DNA of 64,000 nucleotides. Source: CAVSUZ01 sp963791885 (GTDB lineage Bacteria > Pseudomonadota > Alphaproteobacteria > Acetobacterales > Acetobacteraceae). Below are positions 46,237 to 55,146 of this stretch, one piece after another (the stretch's first letter is position 1; each line of letters opens with the position of its first letter). Both the position numbers and the translations under genes were made by a program. The stretch is taken from assembly GCA_963791885.1 (NCBI GenBank), contig CAWBUL010000004.1, positions 372,001 to 436,000 on the forward strand, read 5' to 3'. Under the pieces are notes generated by a model. The model saw only the letters and a list, made by a program, of their open reading frames with translations. It did no database searches and was not told where the DNA came from.

Positions 46237-46268
46237 GGCGCCATGCTGCCACACCTGCCCGGACAGAC

Positions 46269-47555
46269 CTACTCCGCCGGCTGGACCACCGCCCGTCGCC
46301 CGGCCGAGGGCATGCGCAGCGCCAGCAGCACCAGCGCCGACAGGACCAGCGACACGCCCGCCACCACCAGCGCGAGTTGGAAACTGCCGGTCGCGGATCG
46401 GATCGCGCCAAACACGAACGGGCCTGCGAACCCGCCCAGATTGCCGATACCGTTGATCACCGCGATCCCGACCCCGGCCACGGATGCCGGTAGCACTTCC
46501 GACGGCAACGCCCAGAACGGCCCGAACCGGCCGTAGAAGAACGCGAAGGACATCGTTAGCAGAGCCAGCGTGCCCAGGATCGCACCTTCTCCCGTGATCT
46601 GTGCCAGCAGCAGGAAGACGCCCGACATGCCGGTCATGATCAGCGTGTGCCACTTGCGCTCCATGTGCCGGTCCGAACTGGACGCCACAATCACCATTGC
46701 AATGGCCCCGGCGACGTACGGAATGGCACTCAGCAGCCCCACGTTCAGGATCGGAATACCCGCCTGGCGCAGCACGCTGGGCAGCCAGATCGTCACACCC
46801 CAGTTCGCCGCCAGCGCCAGGAAATTATACAGCGCAATGATCAGCACCGCCGGATGCCAGATGGCGCTGGTCCAATGCCCCTTGATCGGTGTCTCGGCCG
46901 CTCTCTCGGCAGCCAGTGCCACCGACAACCGCCGGCGCTCGCCATCCGGCAGCCACGCCGCCTTCTCCGGCCCGTCCGAGATCGCCGCGGCCCAGAACGC
47001 CGCGCCCACGAAGCACGGCAGCGCCTCGATCACGAACATCCACTGCCAGGTCGAGTATTTCAGCACCACGCCGGAGATCGGATTGGCCACCACCGATCCC
47101 AGCGCCAGGCTGAGCAGGAACACCGTGTTGGCCCGTGCGCGCTCGTCCTTCGTGAACCAGTGACGGATCAGCACCAGCGTGGATGTCAGCACGCCGCCTT
47201 CCGCCACGCCGAGCAGGAACCGGTTGACGATCAACTCGCCTTCCGTGCGCACCAGGGCGGTGGACGCGGAAATCAGCCCCCACGCGATCAGCAGGCAGAA
47301 GATCACCCATTTCGCACTCCAGACGGACGACAAGCGTCCCGCCGGAATCTGCAACACCACGTACCCGAAAAAGAACGTCCCCGTGGCGAAGCCGATCGCC
47401 GCCTGGTTGATCCCCAGCTCCGCCCGCATTGCCGGAATGGCCATCGAAATGTTGGTCCGGTCGATCATCGAGATGATGTACATCCCGAATGCGACCATCA
47501 GGATTCGAATCCACCGGTTCTGCCAGAAGGGCAGGGCGGATGCCGCGGTTTCCAT
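46269..47555 (-). CDS. MFS transporter, anion:cation symporter type
   Basis: 428 residues behind GGGAGGAAAGCA. About 12 helices; the motif SMIDRTNISMAIPAMRAELG and GFATGTFFFGYVVLQIPAGR are typical of the ACS group that takes up organic anions such as tartrate, quinate-like acids or phthalate. It is encoded between the sulfatase and dehydratase genes in one operon and probably imports their substrate. Confidence 0.9.
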   Translation of the reverse strand: METAASALPFWQNRWIRILMVAFGMYIISMIDRTNISMAIPAMRAELGINQAAIGFATGTFFFGYVVLQIPAGRLSSVWSAKWVIFCLLIAWGLISASTALVRTEGELIVNRFLLGVAEGGVLTSTLVLIRHWFTKDERARANTVFLLSLALGSVVANPISGVVLKYSTWQWMFVIEALPCFVGAAFWAAAISDGPEKAAWLPDGERRRLSVALAAERAAETPIKGHWTSAIWHPAVLIIALYNFLALAANWGVTIWLPSVLRQAGIPILNVGLLSAIPYVAGAIAMVIVASSSDRHMERKWHTLIMTGMSGVFLLLAQITGEGAILGTLALLTMSFAFFYGRFGPFWALPSEVLPASVAGVGIAVINGIGNLGGFAGPFVFGAIRSATGSFQLALVVAGVSLVLSALVLLALRMPSAGRRAVVQPAE

Positions 47556-47583
47556 TGCTTTCCTCCCGTTTTGATTTCAGCCG

Positions 47584-49032
47584 CTACAAGATACGCGCTG
47601 CCGCCCCCGGTACCGGCGAATGACCCAGCACGCCGCGCGCCAGCACTGCATCCCGTCCGCCGAATACCGCGACCCGCGCCGCCTGATCCGCACGCGCCAG
47701 CGCATCGGCCTCGTCCGGATCAACGACCGTGCGCAGCAGCCTTTCGCAATCGGCAACCAAGCCGGCATAGCCTGGGTCCTGCCCCAGATCCCGCCGTTCC
47801 AGCGGGTCCGCCGCCAGGTCGAACAGCTGCGGCGCCATGCCGACGAAGTGGACGTATTTGAAATCACCCTTGCGGATCATGAACGCGCCGGTCGGCGCAC
47901 CCATGGCGTGATACTCGCTCATCACCACGCCGGGTTCCGCAATTCCCCGCGCCACCTCGAACCAGTTGCGGCCCGGCAGGTCGCGGTCCCCCTCGTCAGG
48001 CTTCACGCCCGCGCAGCTCAGGATCGTCGGGTACCCGTCCACCAGCGAAACCGGCTCATGGCAGACGATCCCTTCAGGGATCTCCGGTCCCGCCATGATC
48101 AGCGGCACGCCGGCCGCATCCTCATACATGTTGGACTTGCCCCACATGCCGCGATTACCGAGGTTATCGCCGTGGTCGCTGGTGTAGATCACCCGCGTGC
48201 TGTCCATCAGGCCCGCGTCGCTCAACGCGTTCACCAGCTTCCCGATATTCTGGTCGAGGAAAGTGACCATACCGAAATAGGCCGCCACCGCACGGCGGAT
48301 CCGCCGCTCGTCGAACCCTTCGTCGTAGATCGCCGACTGGTTCATCTTCACATAGAACGGATGCTGTGGCCGCTGATCCGGCTCGCGGTCGAACGGCCAG
48401 GGAATCTGATCCTCGGGATACAGATTGTAGAACTCGGGCCGAGACACCAGCGGGAAATGCGGACACACCAGCGACACGAACAGCACCCACGGCTTGCGCT
48501 GCTTCGTCCCCTTCCGCTTGATCCAATCGACTGCATTCGCCGTGATCATATCGTCGTAATTCTGGTAATCGCTGTCGCCCGGCCCCGCTTCCTCCGCCAG
48601 CAGCAGCGACACTTTCCGCGCCGGCATGTCGTCGCGGATCATGCCCGTCAGATCGCCGATGCCCTCGATGACATGCAGCGGAATCTGCTCCTCCGTGAAA
48701 CCATTGTCGTCGTCAGCGGACCGGAAGTGCAGCTTCCCGATCGAGACCGCCTCGTGCCCCGCTTCGCGCAGCCGGTGCCCCCAGGACGGCACCGACCCGT
48801 CATACGGAATCCCATTGTCCCAGAACCGTATGTCATGCACGTACCGCCCCGTCGCAAAACTCGCGCGCGACGGCACGCAGATCGGCGAGTTGCAATACGC
48901 GTCGGTGAACCGCACCCCCCGCGCCGCCAGCGCGTCCATGTTCGGCGTGCGGATCATGGGATGGCCGTGACAGCCCAGCACGCGGCGGCTGTGCTCGTCC
49001 GACATGATGAACAGTAGGTTCGACGGTTGCAT
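47584..49032 (-). CDS. Sulfatase (choline-sulfatase/arylsulfatase type)
   Basis: 482 residues from the ATG at 49032 (MQPSNLLFIMSDEHSRRVLG). The metal site begins with SDEH. The active-site Cys that becomes formylglycine lies in ICVPSRASFATGRY, the C-x-P-S-R form. VIYTSDHGDNLGNRGMWGKS supplies further metal ligands. No signal peptide is present, so it would act in the cytoplasm on an imported sulfate ester. It is the first gene of the operon, divergent from the LysR gene. Confidence 0.9.
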   Translation of the reverse strand: MQPSNLLFIMSDEHSRRVLGCHGHPMIRTPNMDALAARGVRFTDAYCNSPICVPSRASFATGRYVHDIRFWDNGIPYDGSVPSWGHRLREAGHEAVSIGKLHFRSADDDNGFTEEQIPLHVIEGIGDLTGMIRDDMPARKVSLLLAEEAGPGDSDYQNYDDMITANAVDWIKRKGTKQRKPWVLFVSLVCPHFPLVSRPEFYNLYPEDQIPWPFDREPDQRPQHPFYVKMNQSAIYDEGFDERRIRRAVAAYFGMVTFLDQNIGKLVNALSDAGLMDSTRVIYTSDHGDNLGNRGMWGKSNMYEDAAGVPLIMAGPEIPEGIVCHEPVSLVDGYPTILSCAGVKPDEGDRDLPGRNWFEVARGIAEPGVVMSEYHAMGAPTGAFMIRKGDFKYVHFVGMAPQLFDLAADPLERRDLGQDPGYAGLVADCERLLRTVVDPDEADALARADQAARVAVFGGRDAVLARGVLGHSPVPGAAARIL

Positions 49033-49088
49033 GCTGCTGGATTGACAGGGCAGGGCGCCACCAGCAACAGCAAACCGCACGACAGATG

Positions 49089-49103
49089 ATAACGAGAGGT
49101 TAT
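49089..49103. promoter_or_regulatory. LysR-type operator (T-N11-A) between the sulfatase and LysR genes
   Basis: ATAACGAGAGGTTAT has 5-bp inverted arms (ATAAC/GTTAT) with the T-N11-A spacing of LysR sites. It lies in the 79-bp region between the two divergent starts, so the regulator could control itself and the operon. Confidence 0.6.
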
Positions 49104-49111
49104 ACCCTCCA

Positions 49112-50035
49112 ATGGACATGCGTAGCGTCGATTACATGCTCGCCGTCGCCCGGCACCGCAGCCTCCGCGCCGCCGCCGACACCCTCAATATCTCCCAGCC
49201 GGCGCTCACCAAGGCCGTCCGCCGGCTGGAGGACGAAGCCGGCGTCCGCCTCTTCGACCGCACCGCCCGCGGCGTTCAGCCCACCGTGTATGGGGAGGCC
49301 CTGCTGCGGCACATCCGCGACCTGCACGCCGTGCTGGCCGCCTCCACCGCCGAAATCGCCGCGCTGAAAACCGGCGCCGCCGGCCTCGTGCGCATCGGTG
49401 CCGGCCCATCCTGGGAACAGGCCATCCTGCCCGATGCCATCGCCACGTTCCGGGAACGCCAGCCGGACGTGCGAATCCACATCCTCGGCGGCACCGATAA
49501 CTTCCTCAAACAGCGCCTGCGCGAGGGCGCGCTCGATTTCGTCCTCGCCGCCACGCCGGACGCGCCCGCCCTCGATCCGGACCTCGAATGGCAGCCGGTC
49601 GTGACCGACAACTACTGCATCATCGCCGCCGATACGCATCCGCTGCGCCGCCGCCGTAACATCTCGCTCAAAGAATCGCTGACCTTTCCCTGGATCCTTC
49701 CGGGCGCCCATTCACTGATGGTGGAGCGCCTGCGCATCATCTTCCGCGCCCACGCATTGCCCGCCCCCGAACCCGCCATCGAAACCGACGTCGTCGCACT
49801 GCGCCATCGCCTGCTCCTCACCGGCCCCTATCTCGGCTTCACCGCCGCCGGCCTCCTGTCCGAGGTCGGGGTCCGCGGGATCGTCCGCCTCGATGTGCCG
49901 GCCGCCGTCTGGCAGCGCACGGCGGGCGTCATCACCCGCCGCGGCATGGAGCCGAACCCCGCCGCCGCCGCCTTCGTGCAAACGCTGCTGCGCACGCGCC
50001 GCAACGTTCCCAACGTCATCGCGAGGCCCGCGTAG
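49112..50035 (+). CDS. LysR family transcriptional regulator
   Basis: 307 residues. The N-terminal helix-turn-helix reads SLRAAADTLNISQPALTKAV, then RRLEDEAGVRLFDR. The effector domain begins VRIGAGPSWEQAILPDAIAT. The last codons (VIARPA and stop) lie inside a dispersed repeat also found at 57.8 kb. It is divergent from the sulfatase operon, which is its likely target. Confidence 0.9.
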   Translation: MDMRSVDYMLAVARHRSLRAAADTLNISQPALTKAVRRLEDEAGVRLFDRTARGVQPTVYGEALLRHIRDLHAVLAASTAEIAALKTGAAGLVRIGAGPSWEQAILPDAIATFRERQPDVRIHILGGTDNFLKQRLREGALDFVLAATPDAPALDPDLEWQPVVTDNYCIIAADTHPLRRRRNISLKESLTFPWILPGAHSLMVERLRIIFRAHALPAPEPAIETDVVALRHRLLLTGPYLGFTAAGLLSEVGVRGIVRLDVPAAVWQRTAGVITRRGMEPNPAAAAFVQTLLRTRRNVPNVIARPA

Positions 50036-50063
50036 CGTGCCGTGGCGACCCAGGCCAACTGCA
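50015..50063 (+). repeat. Dispersed repeat, family B, copy 1
   Basis: 49 bp matching 57828-57876 at 44 positions in the same orientation. It contains an imperfect hairpin (GGCCCGC and GCGTGCC arms) and supplies the final codons and stop of the LysR gene. Confidence 0.7.
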
Positions 50064-50087
50064 CCGTCCGCCCCTTTTGAGCTTCCC

Positions 50088-51815
50088 CTACCGCAGCAGA
50101 TTCGTCCGCGCGAGATCGATCACCTCATTCGTCCGGCCGTTCAGCACCGCCTTCATCGCCCATAGGCTGAAATGCGCCGCCTGCGACAATTCCGTCTTCG
50201 GCGGCATGACCAGCTCCTGCCGCGCTGTGACCACGTCCAGCAGCGCCGGGCCGGGATGCGCCAGAACCTCCTGCGCAGCCGCGGCGAGATCGCCCGGGTC
50301 CTCGACCCTTCGCGCGAACAATCCGGCAGCCCGCGCCACCGCGGAAAAATCCGGATTGGTCAACGAGACGGCGTTATCCAGGAAGCCACTCGCCTTCATC
50401 TCAAGCTCGACGAACCCCAGCGTGCCGTTGTTGAAGATGACCACTTTCACCGGCAACTTATGCTGCACCAACGTCAGCAGATCGCCCATCAGCATGCTGA
50501 ACCCGCCATCGCCGGAGAAGCTCACCACCTGCCGCCCGGGAAACGCCGCCTGCGCGCCAATGGCATGCGGCATCGCGTTCGCCATCGAACCGTGATTGAA
50601 CGACCCGATCAGCCGGCGCTTGCCGTTCATCTTGAGATAGCGTGCGGCCCACACTGTCGGCGTACCCACATCGCAGGTGAATACCGCATCCTCCGCCGCA
50701 TGCTCGCTGATCGTGCGCGCCAGGAACTGCGGGTGAATCGGTTTGCGCCCGGGCTGCCCCGTCGCCAAATCATCCAGACCCGCGCGCGCGCCGCGATAAT
50801 GCGCCAGGCTCCGGTCCAGGAACGTGCGGTCGCTGTGCGCTTTCAGCTGTGGCAGCAGCGCCTCGATCGTCGCGCCGACATCGCCCACCAGCCCGAGGTC
50901 GAGCTTGCAGCGCCGCCCCAGATTCGACCCGCGCAAATCCACCTGCGCGATCTTCGCCTTCTCCGGATAGAACTGCCGGTACGGAAAGTCCGTGCCCAGC
51001 ATCAGCAGCATGTCGCACGCATCCATCGCCGCGTAGCCCGAGCTGAAGCCGATCAACCCCGTCATCCCCACATCGAATGGGTTGTCGTATTCGATCCCCT
51101 CTTTGCCGCCCAACGCATGCACGATCGGCGCGCCCAACTTCTCCGCCAACCGCATCACCTGCTCGTGCGCGCCATAACAGCCGCGTCCGCACAGCAAAGT
51201 CACGCGCGTCGCCGCATTAAGCATCAGCGACAATTCCGTGATTCCAACGTCCGACGGGTGAACCACCGGTGTCCGCGGCAACAACGAGGCCGAGGCCCGC
51301 ACCTCGTTCCCAATCTGCGTCAGCGCCACATCACCCGGCAGCACGAGCACCGACACGCCGCGCTCCGCCACCGCGGTGCGGATCGCCATCTCGAGCAGAC
51401 CCGGCATCTGCGAGGGACTGCTGACCAATTCACAAAAATGACTGCATTCCTTGAACAACGTTTGGGGATGGGTTTCCTGGAAGTAGTTGCGGCCGATCTC
51501 CGGGCTCGGGATATGCGCCGCGATCGCCAGCACCGGCACGCGCGAGCGATAGCAATCGAACAACCCGTTGATCAGGTGCAGATTGCCAGGACCGCAACTG
51601 CCGGCGCACACCGCCAGACTGCCCGTCAGATGCGCTTCGGCACCAGCGGCAAAGGCCGAAACTTCCTCGTGCCGGACATGGACCCACTCGATGTCCTTGT
51701 TGCGGGACAGCGCATCCGTCACGCCGTTCAACGAATCACCCGCCACACCGAACACCCGACGCACGCCGGCGGCTTGAAGCGTTTCGACCAGCAGTTCCGC
51801 AATTGTCTTCGCCAT
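50088..51815 (-). CDS. poxB: Pyruvate dehydrogenase (quinone), PoxB-type TPP enzyme
   Basis: 575 residues from the ATG at 51815 (MAKTIAELLVETLQAAGVRR), with GGAGG upstream. The N-terminal catalytic Glu is in VRHEEVSAFAAGAEA. The TPP-binding motif spans FSGDGGFSMLMGDLLTLV to IFNNGTLGF. The C-terminus AMKAVLNGRTNEVIDLARTN matches the lipid-activated membrane-binding tail of PoxB rather than acetolactate synthase. It would oxidise pyruvate to acetate and CO2 with electrons to ubiquinone. It stands alone. Confidence 0.88.
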   Translation of the reverse strand: MAKTIAELLVETLQAAGVRRVFGVAGDSLNGVTDALSRNKDIEWVHVRHEEVSAFAAGAEAHLTGSLAVCAGSCGPGNLHLINGLFDCYRSRVPVLAIAAHIPSPEIGRNYFQETHPQTLFKECSHFCELVSSPSQMPGLLEMAIRTAVAERGVSVLVLPGDVALTQIGNEVRASASLLPRTPVVHPSDVGITELSLMLNAATRVTLLCGRGCYGAHEQVMRLAEKLGAPIVHALGGKEGIEYDNPFDVGMTGLIGFSSGYAAMDACDMLLMLGTDFPYRQFYPEKAKIAQVDLRGSNLGRRCKLDLGLVGDVGATIEALLPQLKAHSDRTFLDRSLAHYRGARAGLDDLATGQPGRKPIHPQFLARTISEHAAEDAVFTCDVGTPTVWAARYLKMNGKRRLIGSFNHGSMANAMPHAIGAQAAFPGRQVVSFSGDGGFSMLMGDLLTLVQHKLPVKVVIFNNGTLGFVELEMKASGFLDNAVSLTNPDFSAVARAAGLFARRVEDPGDLAAAAQEVLAHPGPALLDVVTARQELVMPPKTELSQAAHFSLWAMKAVLNGRTNEVIDLARTNLLR

Positions 51816-52052
51816 CCGCGCCTCCGTGATTCCGGCTCTGATCCTATCGTCTGCCTCCGACAAGCACGATTGTCACCTGCAAAGGGCGAGCTTCGTGGCA
51901 ACAACCAGCCCAGCTCCGTCGTGCTTCCTTAAAGGAATAGCCATCATTCCAGTGCATGTTGTCGCATTCGTCGGCTGGATATCCCACTCCTATGCACGCC
52001 TGCGTGAAGACTGCGACGGCATGTAATGCGGGTTGAATTGGAGAGGTCTGAA

Positions 52053-52769
52053 ATGCGGCTCGAGGGCAAAAAGGTCGTCATCATCGGCGGCAGCTCGGGC
52101 ATCGGTTTGGCGATTGCCCGCCAGGCTCGGGCAGAAGGGGCTTCGCTGGTCATCAGCGGCCGGGATCCGATGAAGGTCTCGGATGCGGCGTCAACGCTCG
52201 GCGGCGACACCCAGGGCGTCGTGGGCGACGCCCATGACCACGCCGCCCTGGAGAAACTCGTCGCCGCCTTGTCCGAGGTCGACCATCTCGTCTCGATGAT
52301 CGGCGACACCATGGCGGGCGGCTTCCTGCAAACGCCGCTCGACACCATGCGGCATGTGCTGCACTCGAAATTCTGGACCAATCTGCTGATCGCCCGCTTC
52401 GCCGCGCCTCTCGTCCGTGACGGGGGCAGCACGACATTCACCTCGGGAAGCGGTGTCCGGGCGCAGGAGGCGGCGGCAAGTTACGTTGCGAACCAGGCGC
52501 TCGCCGCCATGGCACAGGGACTGGGTTCGGAACTCGGCCCTCGCGTACGCGTGAACGTGGTCGCCCCGGCGTTCATGGACACGGCCTTGTGGCGCGCGAA
52601 GCCGCGCGAAGACATCGAGGCCAGGATGCGCTCTTATTCCCAGATAAATCCCCTGGGGCGCCTCGGGACGCCGGAAGAAGTCGCGTCGGCCTACATCTTT
52701 CTCATGGTCAATACCTACACGACGGGCCAAGTCTTGCAGATCGACGGCGGCATGATGCTGCGGAAATAG
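52053..52769 (+). CDS. Short-chain dehydrogenase/reductase
   Basis: 238 residues from the ATG at 52053, chosen because GGAGAGG lies 8 nt upstream; 52026 is an alternative. The cofactor motif is VVIIGGSSGIGLAIARQA with SGRDP. The catalytic region is FTSGSGVRAQEAAASYVANQ, in which the usual Tyr-x3-Lys appears as Tyr-x3-Gln (SYVANQ), so the Lys is missing. The end VLQIDGGMMLRK is typical. A cupin gene follows after 14 bp. Confidence 0.85.
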   Translation: MRLEGKKVVIIGGSSGIGLAIARQARAEGASLVISGRDPMKVSDAASTLGGDTQGVVGDAHDHAALEKLVAALSEVDHLVSMIGDTMAGGFLQTPLDTMRHVLHSKFWTNLLIARFAAPLVRDGGSTTFTSGSGVRAQEAAASYVANQALAAMAQGLGSELGPRVRVNVVAPAFMDTALWRAKPREDIEARMRSYSQINPLGRLGTPEEVASAYIFLMVNTYTTGQVLQIDGGMMLRK

Positions 52770-52783
52770 CTCGGAGCCACAAG

Positions 52784-53329
52784 ATGACTGACAGCCCTAA
52801 ACCACCGCCCCAACCCGCGGCGGTCATTCCCGCGGATGATCCACAGCGCAAATTGATAGTCGCCAATGCAGACAGTCCCCAGATGCGCCACGTCTCCGTT
52901 GCCGGTGACACCTACACGATCCTCATCAGTGGGGCGGAAACTGCCGGCCGCTATTGCTTGATCGATATGCACGTGCCGGCTGGTGGAGGACCGCCGCCGC
53001 ATCGCCATGATTTTGAGGAATTGTTCACGCTGCTTGAGGGCGAGCTTGAATTCACGTTCCGTGGCAAGACCTCCACGGTCCGCACGGGATCCACTGTAAA
53101 CATCCCCGCCAACGCACCGCATGCATTCAGGAACGCATCTGGTGCCGCCGTGCGGATGCTGTGCATGGCCACGCCGGCCGGGCTGGAGGAGTTCTTCCTG
53201 GAGATCGGCGATCTTGTTGATAGCCGAACCGCGCCACCGCCGAAACTTACACCCGAGGAAATCAACGAGCGGCAGAAAAAGACCGGGTCGCTGCTGGCGA
53301 AATACCATACCGAGATTTTGACAGCATGA
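52784..53329 (+). CDS. Cupin domain protein
   Basis: 181 residues. A single conserved cupin barrel with metal-ligand pattern GGGPPPHRHDFEELFTLLEG and the second motif NIPANAPHAFRNASG. The short N-terminal Pro-rich tail and the C-terminal helix (TPEEINERQKKTGSLLAKYH) frame the barrel. The function is not determined by sequence. It is likely co-transcribed with the SDR gene. Confidence 0.85.
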   Translation: MTDSPKPPPQPAAVIPADDPQRKLIVANADSPQMRHVSVAGDTYTILISGAETAGRYCLIDMHVPAGGGPPPHRHDFEELFTLLEGELEFTFRGKTSTVRTGSTVNIPANAPHAFRNASGAAVRMLCMATPAGLEEFFLEIGDLVDSRTAPPPKLTPEEINERQKKTGSLLAKYHTEILTA

Positions 53330-53351
53330 AGGTCTGCTGAAGCATCGCCGC

Positions 53352-53780
53352 TTAACCTCCCGCCTTGAACCCCATCGCCACGCCATTCATGCAGTAGCGC
53401 TCGCCGGTCGGCTGCGGCCCGTCGGGAAATACGTGACCCAGATGGCCGCCCCACTTCGCGCAGTGCACCTCGGTGCGGGACATAAATAGACTGCGGTCCT
53501 CCGACGTCTCGACCGCGCCAGGCAGCGGCTCGTAGAAACTCGGCCATCCGGTGCCGCTCTCGAACTTGGTTTGCGACGAATAGAGCGGCGCGCCACACCC
53601 GGCGCAGATGAAGGTCCCAACCCGCTTCTCTCCGTTCAGCGGACTGGTACCCGCACGCTCCGTGCCATGTTGGCGGAGCACCCGATACTGTTCGGAATTC
53701 AGAAGCTTGTGCCATTCCTCCTCGGAGTGATGAACCGGGAATTCCTTCTCCTCGCCTGTGCGCCCGCCAAACAGCCTCAT
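53352..53780 (-). CDS. msrB: Peptide-methionine (R)-S-oxide reductase with altered zinc site
   Basis: 142 residues. MsrB landmarks are GTFICAGCGAPLYSSQTKFE, SGTGWPSFYEPL and HLGHVFPDGPQPTGERYC, with catalytic C130. The structural zinc of most MsrB proteins needs two CxxC pairs: the first (C59, C62) is present, but the second reads C107-A-K-W110, so one ligand is replaced by Trp. The enzyme repairs oxidised methionine using thioredoxin. Confidence 0.92.
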   Translation of the reverse strand: MRLFGGRTGEEKEFPVHHSEEEWHKLLNSEQYRVLRQHGTERAGTSPLNGEKRVGTFICAGCGAPLYSSQTKFESGTGWPSFYEPLPGAVETSEDRSLFMSRTEVHCAKWGGHLGHVFPDGPQPTGERYCMNGVAMGFKAGG

Positions 53781-53964
53781 TGCCGCCTCGCTCCTTCCCG
53801 TATGGTCCGACTATATGGTCCGCCGGACCGATGCTGCCCCGAGGCCACGTATTTGGCGCTCCGCGATGGCGTCGCCCCGATGACGGTCTGCCCTAACCGC
53901 GCCGTCTCGCACCTCCCGCCAGGCTCCGCGTATAAACCCGACCACCGAAAGCGGGAGGAAACGC

Positions 53965-55146
53965 ATGGCGAAGCTGGATCAGGCGCTGCAACCGGCGCTG
54001 CCCGAGGATCACGCCCAAGCGACGCTCGCCGGGCGCGTATGGCGTCCGGATCAGCACGGCCCGTCCGTCGTGGTCCTCCGCGGCTCGGATCTGCATGATA
54101 TCTCCGCCGCTTTCCCCACGATGCGCGACCTCTGCGAAACCGCCGACCCGGCCGCCGCTCTCACCCGCGCAACCGGCGACAATCTCGGACCGCTCGACGC
54201 CATCCTCGCCAACACCCCGCCCGAGACCCGCGACCGCAACAAGCCCTGGCTCCTGCCGCCCATCGACCTCCAGGCCGTCAAAGCCGCCGGCGTGACGTTC
54301 GCCATCTCCATGCTGGAGCGCGTCATCGAGGAACGCGCCCGCGGCAACCCGGACGCCGCCCGCGCCATCCGCACCGAGGTCACCCGCCTCGTCGGCGACG
54401 ATCTCGCCAAGCTGAAGCCCGGCTCCGCCCAAGCCGAACACCTGAAGGAGGTCCTGATCGAACAGGGCGCCTGGAGCCAGTACCTCGAAGTCGGCATCGG
54501 CCCCGACGCCGAGATCTTCACCAAGTGCCAGCCCATGGCCAGCGTCGGCACCGGGATGGACGCCGGCATCCACCCGAACTCCTCCTGGAACAACCCGGAG
54601 CCCGAGGTCGTGCTCGCGGTGTCCTCCGCCGGCCGCATCGTCGCCGCCACTCTCGGCAACGACGTCAACCTCCGCGACGTCGAAGGCCGCTCCGCCCTCC
54701 TGCTCGGCAAGGCCAAGGACAACAACGCCTCCTGCGCCGTCGGCCCCTTCCTGCGCTTCTTCGACGGCTCGTTCAGCCTTGACGACGTGCGCAGCACGAC
54801 CGTCTCACTGACCGTCGAGGGCGAGGACGAGTTCCGCATGAACGGCTCCTCCTCGATCGCCAAGATCAGCCGCGATCCCGCGGATGTGGTGGCCCAGATG
54901 GTCAACCGCCATCACCCGTACCCGGACGGCGCCGTGCTGTTCCTCGGCACCATGTTCGCCCCCGTGGATGACCGGGACGCACCGGGCAAGGGTTTCACCC
55001 ACCACGAAGGGGACATCGTCACTATCGCCGCGCCGAAGCTCGGCCGGCTCGTCAACCGCATGCGCCCGACCGACCAGTGCGAGGCCTGGCAGTTCGGCGC
55101 CGGCGCCCTCATGCGCAACCTCGCATCCCGCGGGCTACTGCGATGA
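53965..55146 (+). CDS. Fumarylacetoacetate hydrolase family protein
   Basis: 393 residues behind GGGAGGAAACGC. FAH-fold landmarks in the second half are HPNSSWNNPEPEVVLAVSS, GNDVNLRDVEGRSALLLGKA and a metal-binding Glu cluster, with FLGTMFAPVDDRDAPGKGF. The N-terminal 150 residues form a longer lead than in catabolic hydratases. Family members hydrolyse or decarboxylate beta-dicarbonyl acids. The stop overlaps the ATG of the lyase gene (ATGA), so both probably act in one pathway. Confidence 0.85.
   Translation: MAKLDQALQPALPEDHAQATLAGRVWRPDQHGPSVVVLRGSDLHDISAAFPTMRDLCETADPAAALTRATGDNLGPLDAILANTPPETRDRNKPWLLPPIDLQAVKAAGVTFAISMLERVIEERARGNPDAARAIRTEVTRLVGDDLAKLKPGSAQAEHLKEVLIEQGAWSQYLEVGIGPDAEIFTKCQPMASVGTGMDAGIHPNSSWNNPEPEVVLAVSSAGRIVAATLGNDVNLRDVEGRSALLLGKAKDNNASCAVGPFLRFFDGSFSLDDVRSTTVSLTVEGEDEFRMNGSSSIAKISRDPADVVAQMVNRHHPYPDGAVLFLGTMFAPVDDRDAPGKGFTHHEGDIVTIAAPKLGRLVNRMRPTDQCEAWQFGAGALMRNLASRGLLR

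Noticed and set aside
44797..46536. Open frame of 579 codons on the plus strand opposite the dehydratase gene
   Set aside because: It is antisense to a clearly conserved protein, with Arg/His/Pro-rich composition expected from the complement of a GC-rich gene, and has no ribosome site.
50172..51932. Open frame of 586 codons on the plus strand opposite the PoxB-type gene
   Set aside because: Antisense shadow of a conserved TPP enzyme, with no motif and low-complexity Arg/His-rich content.
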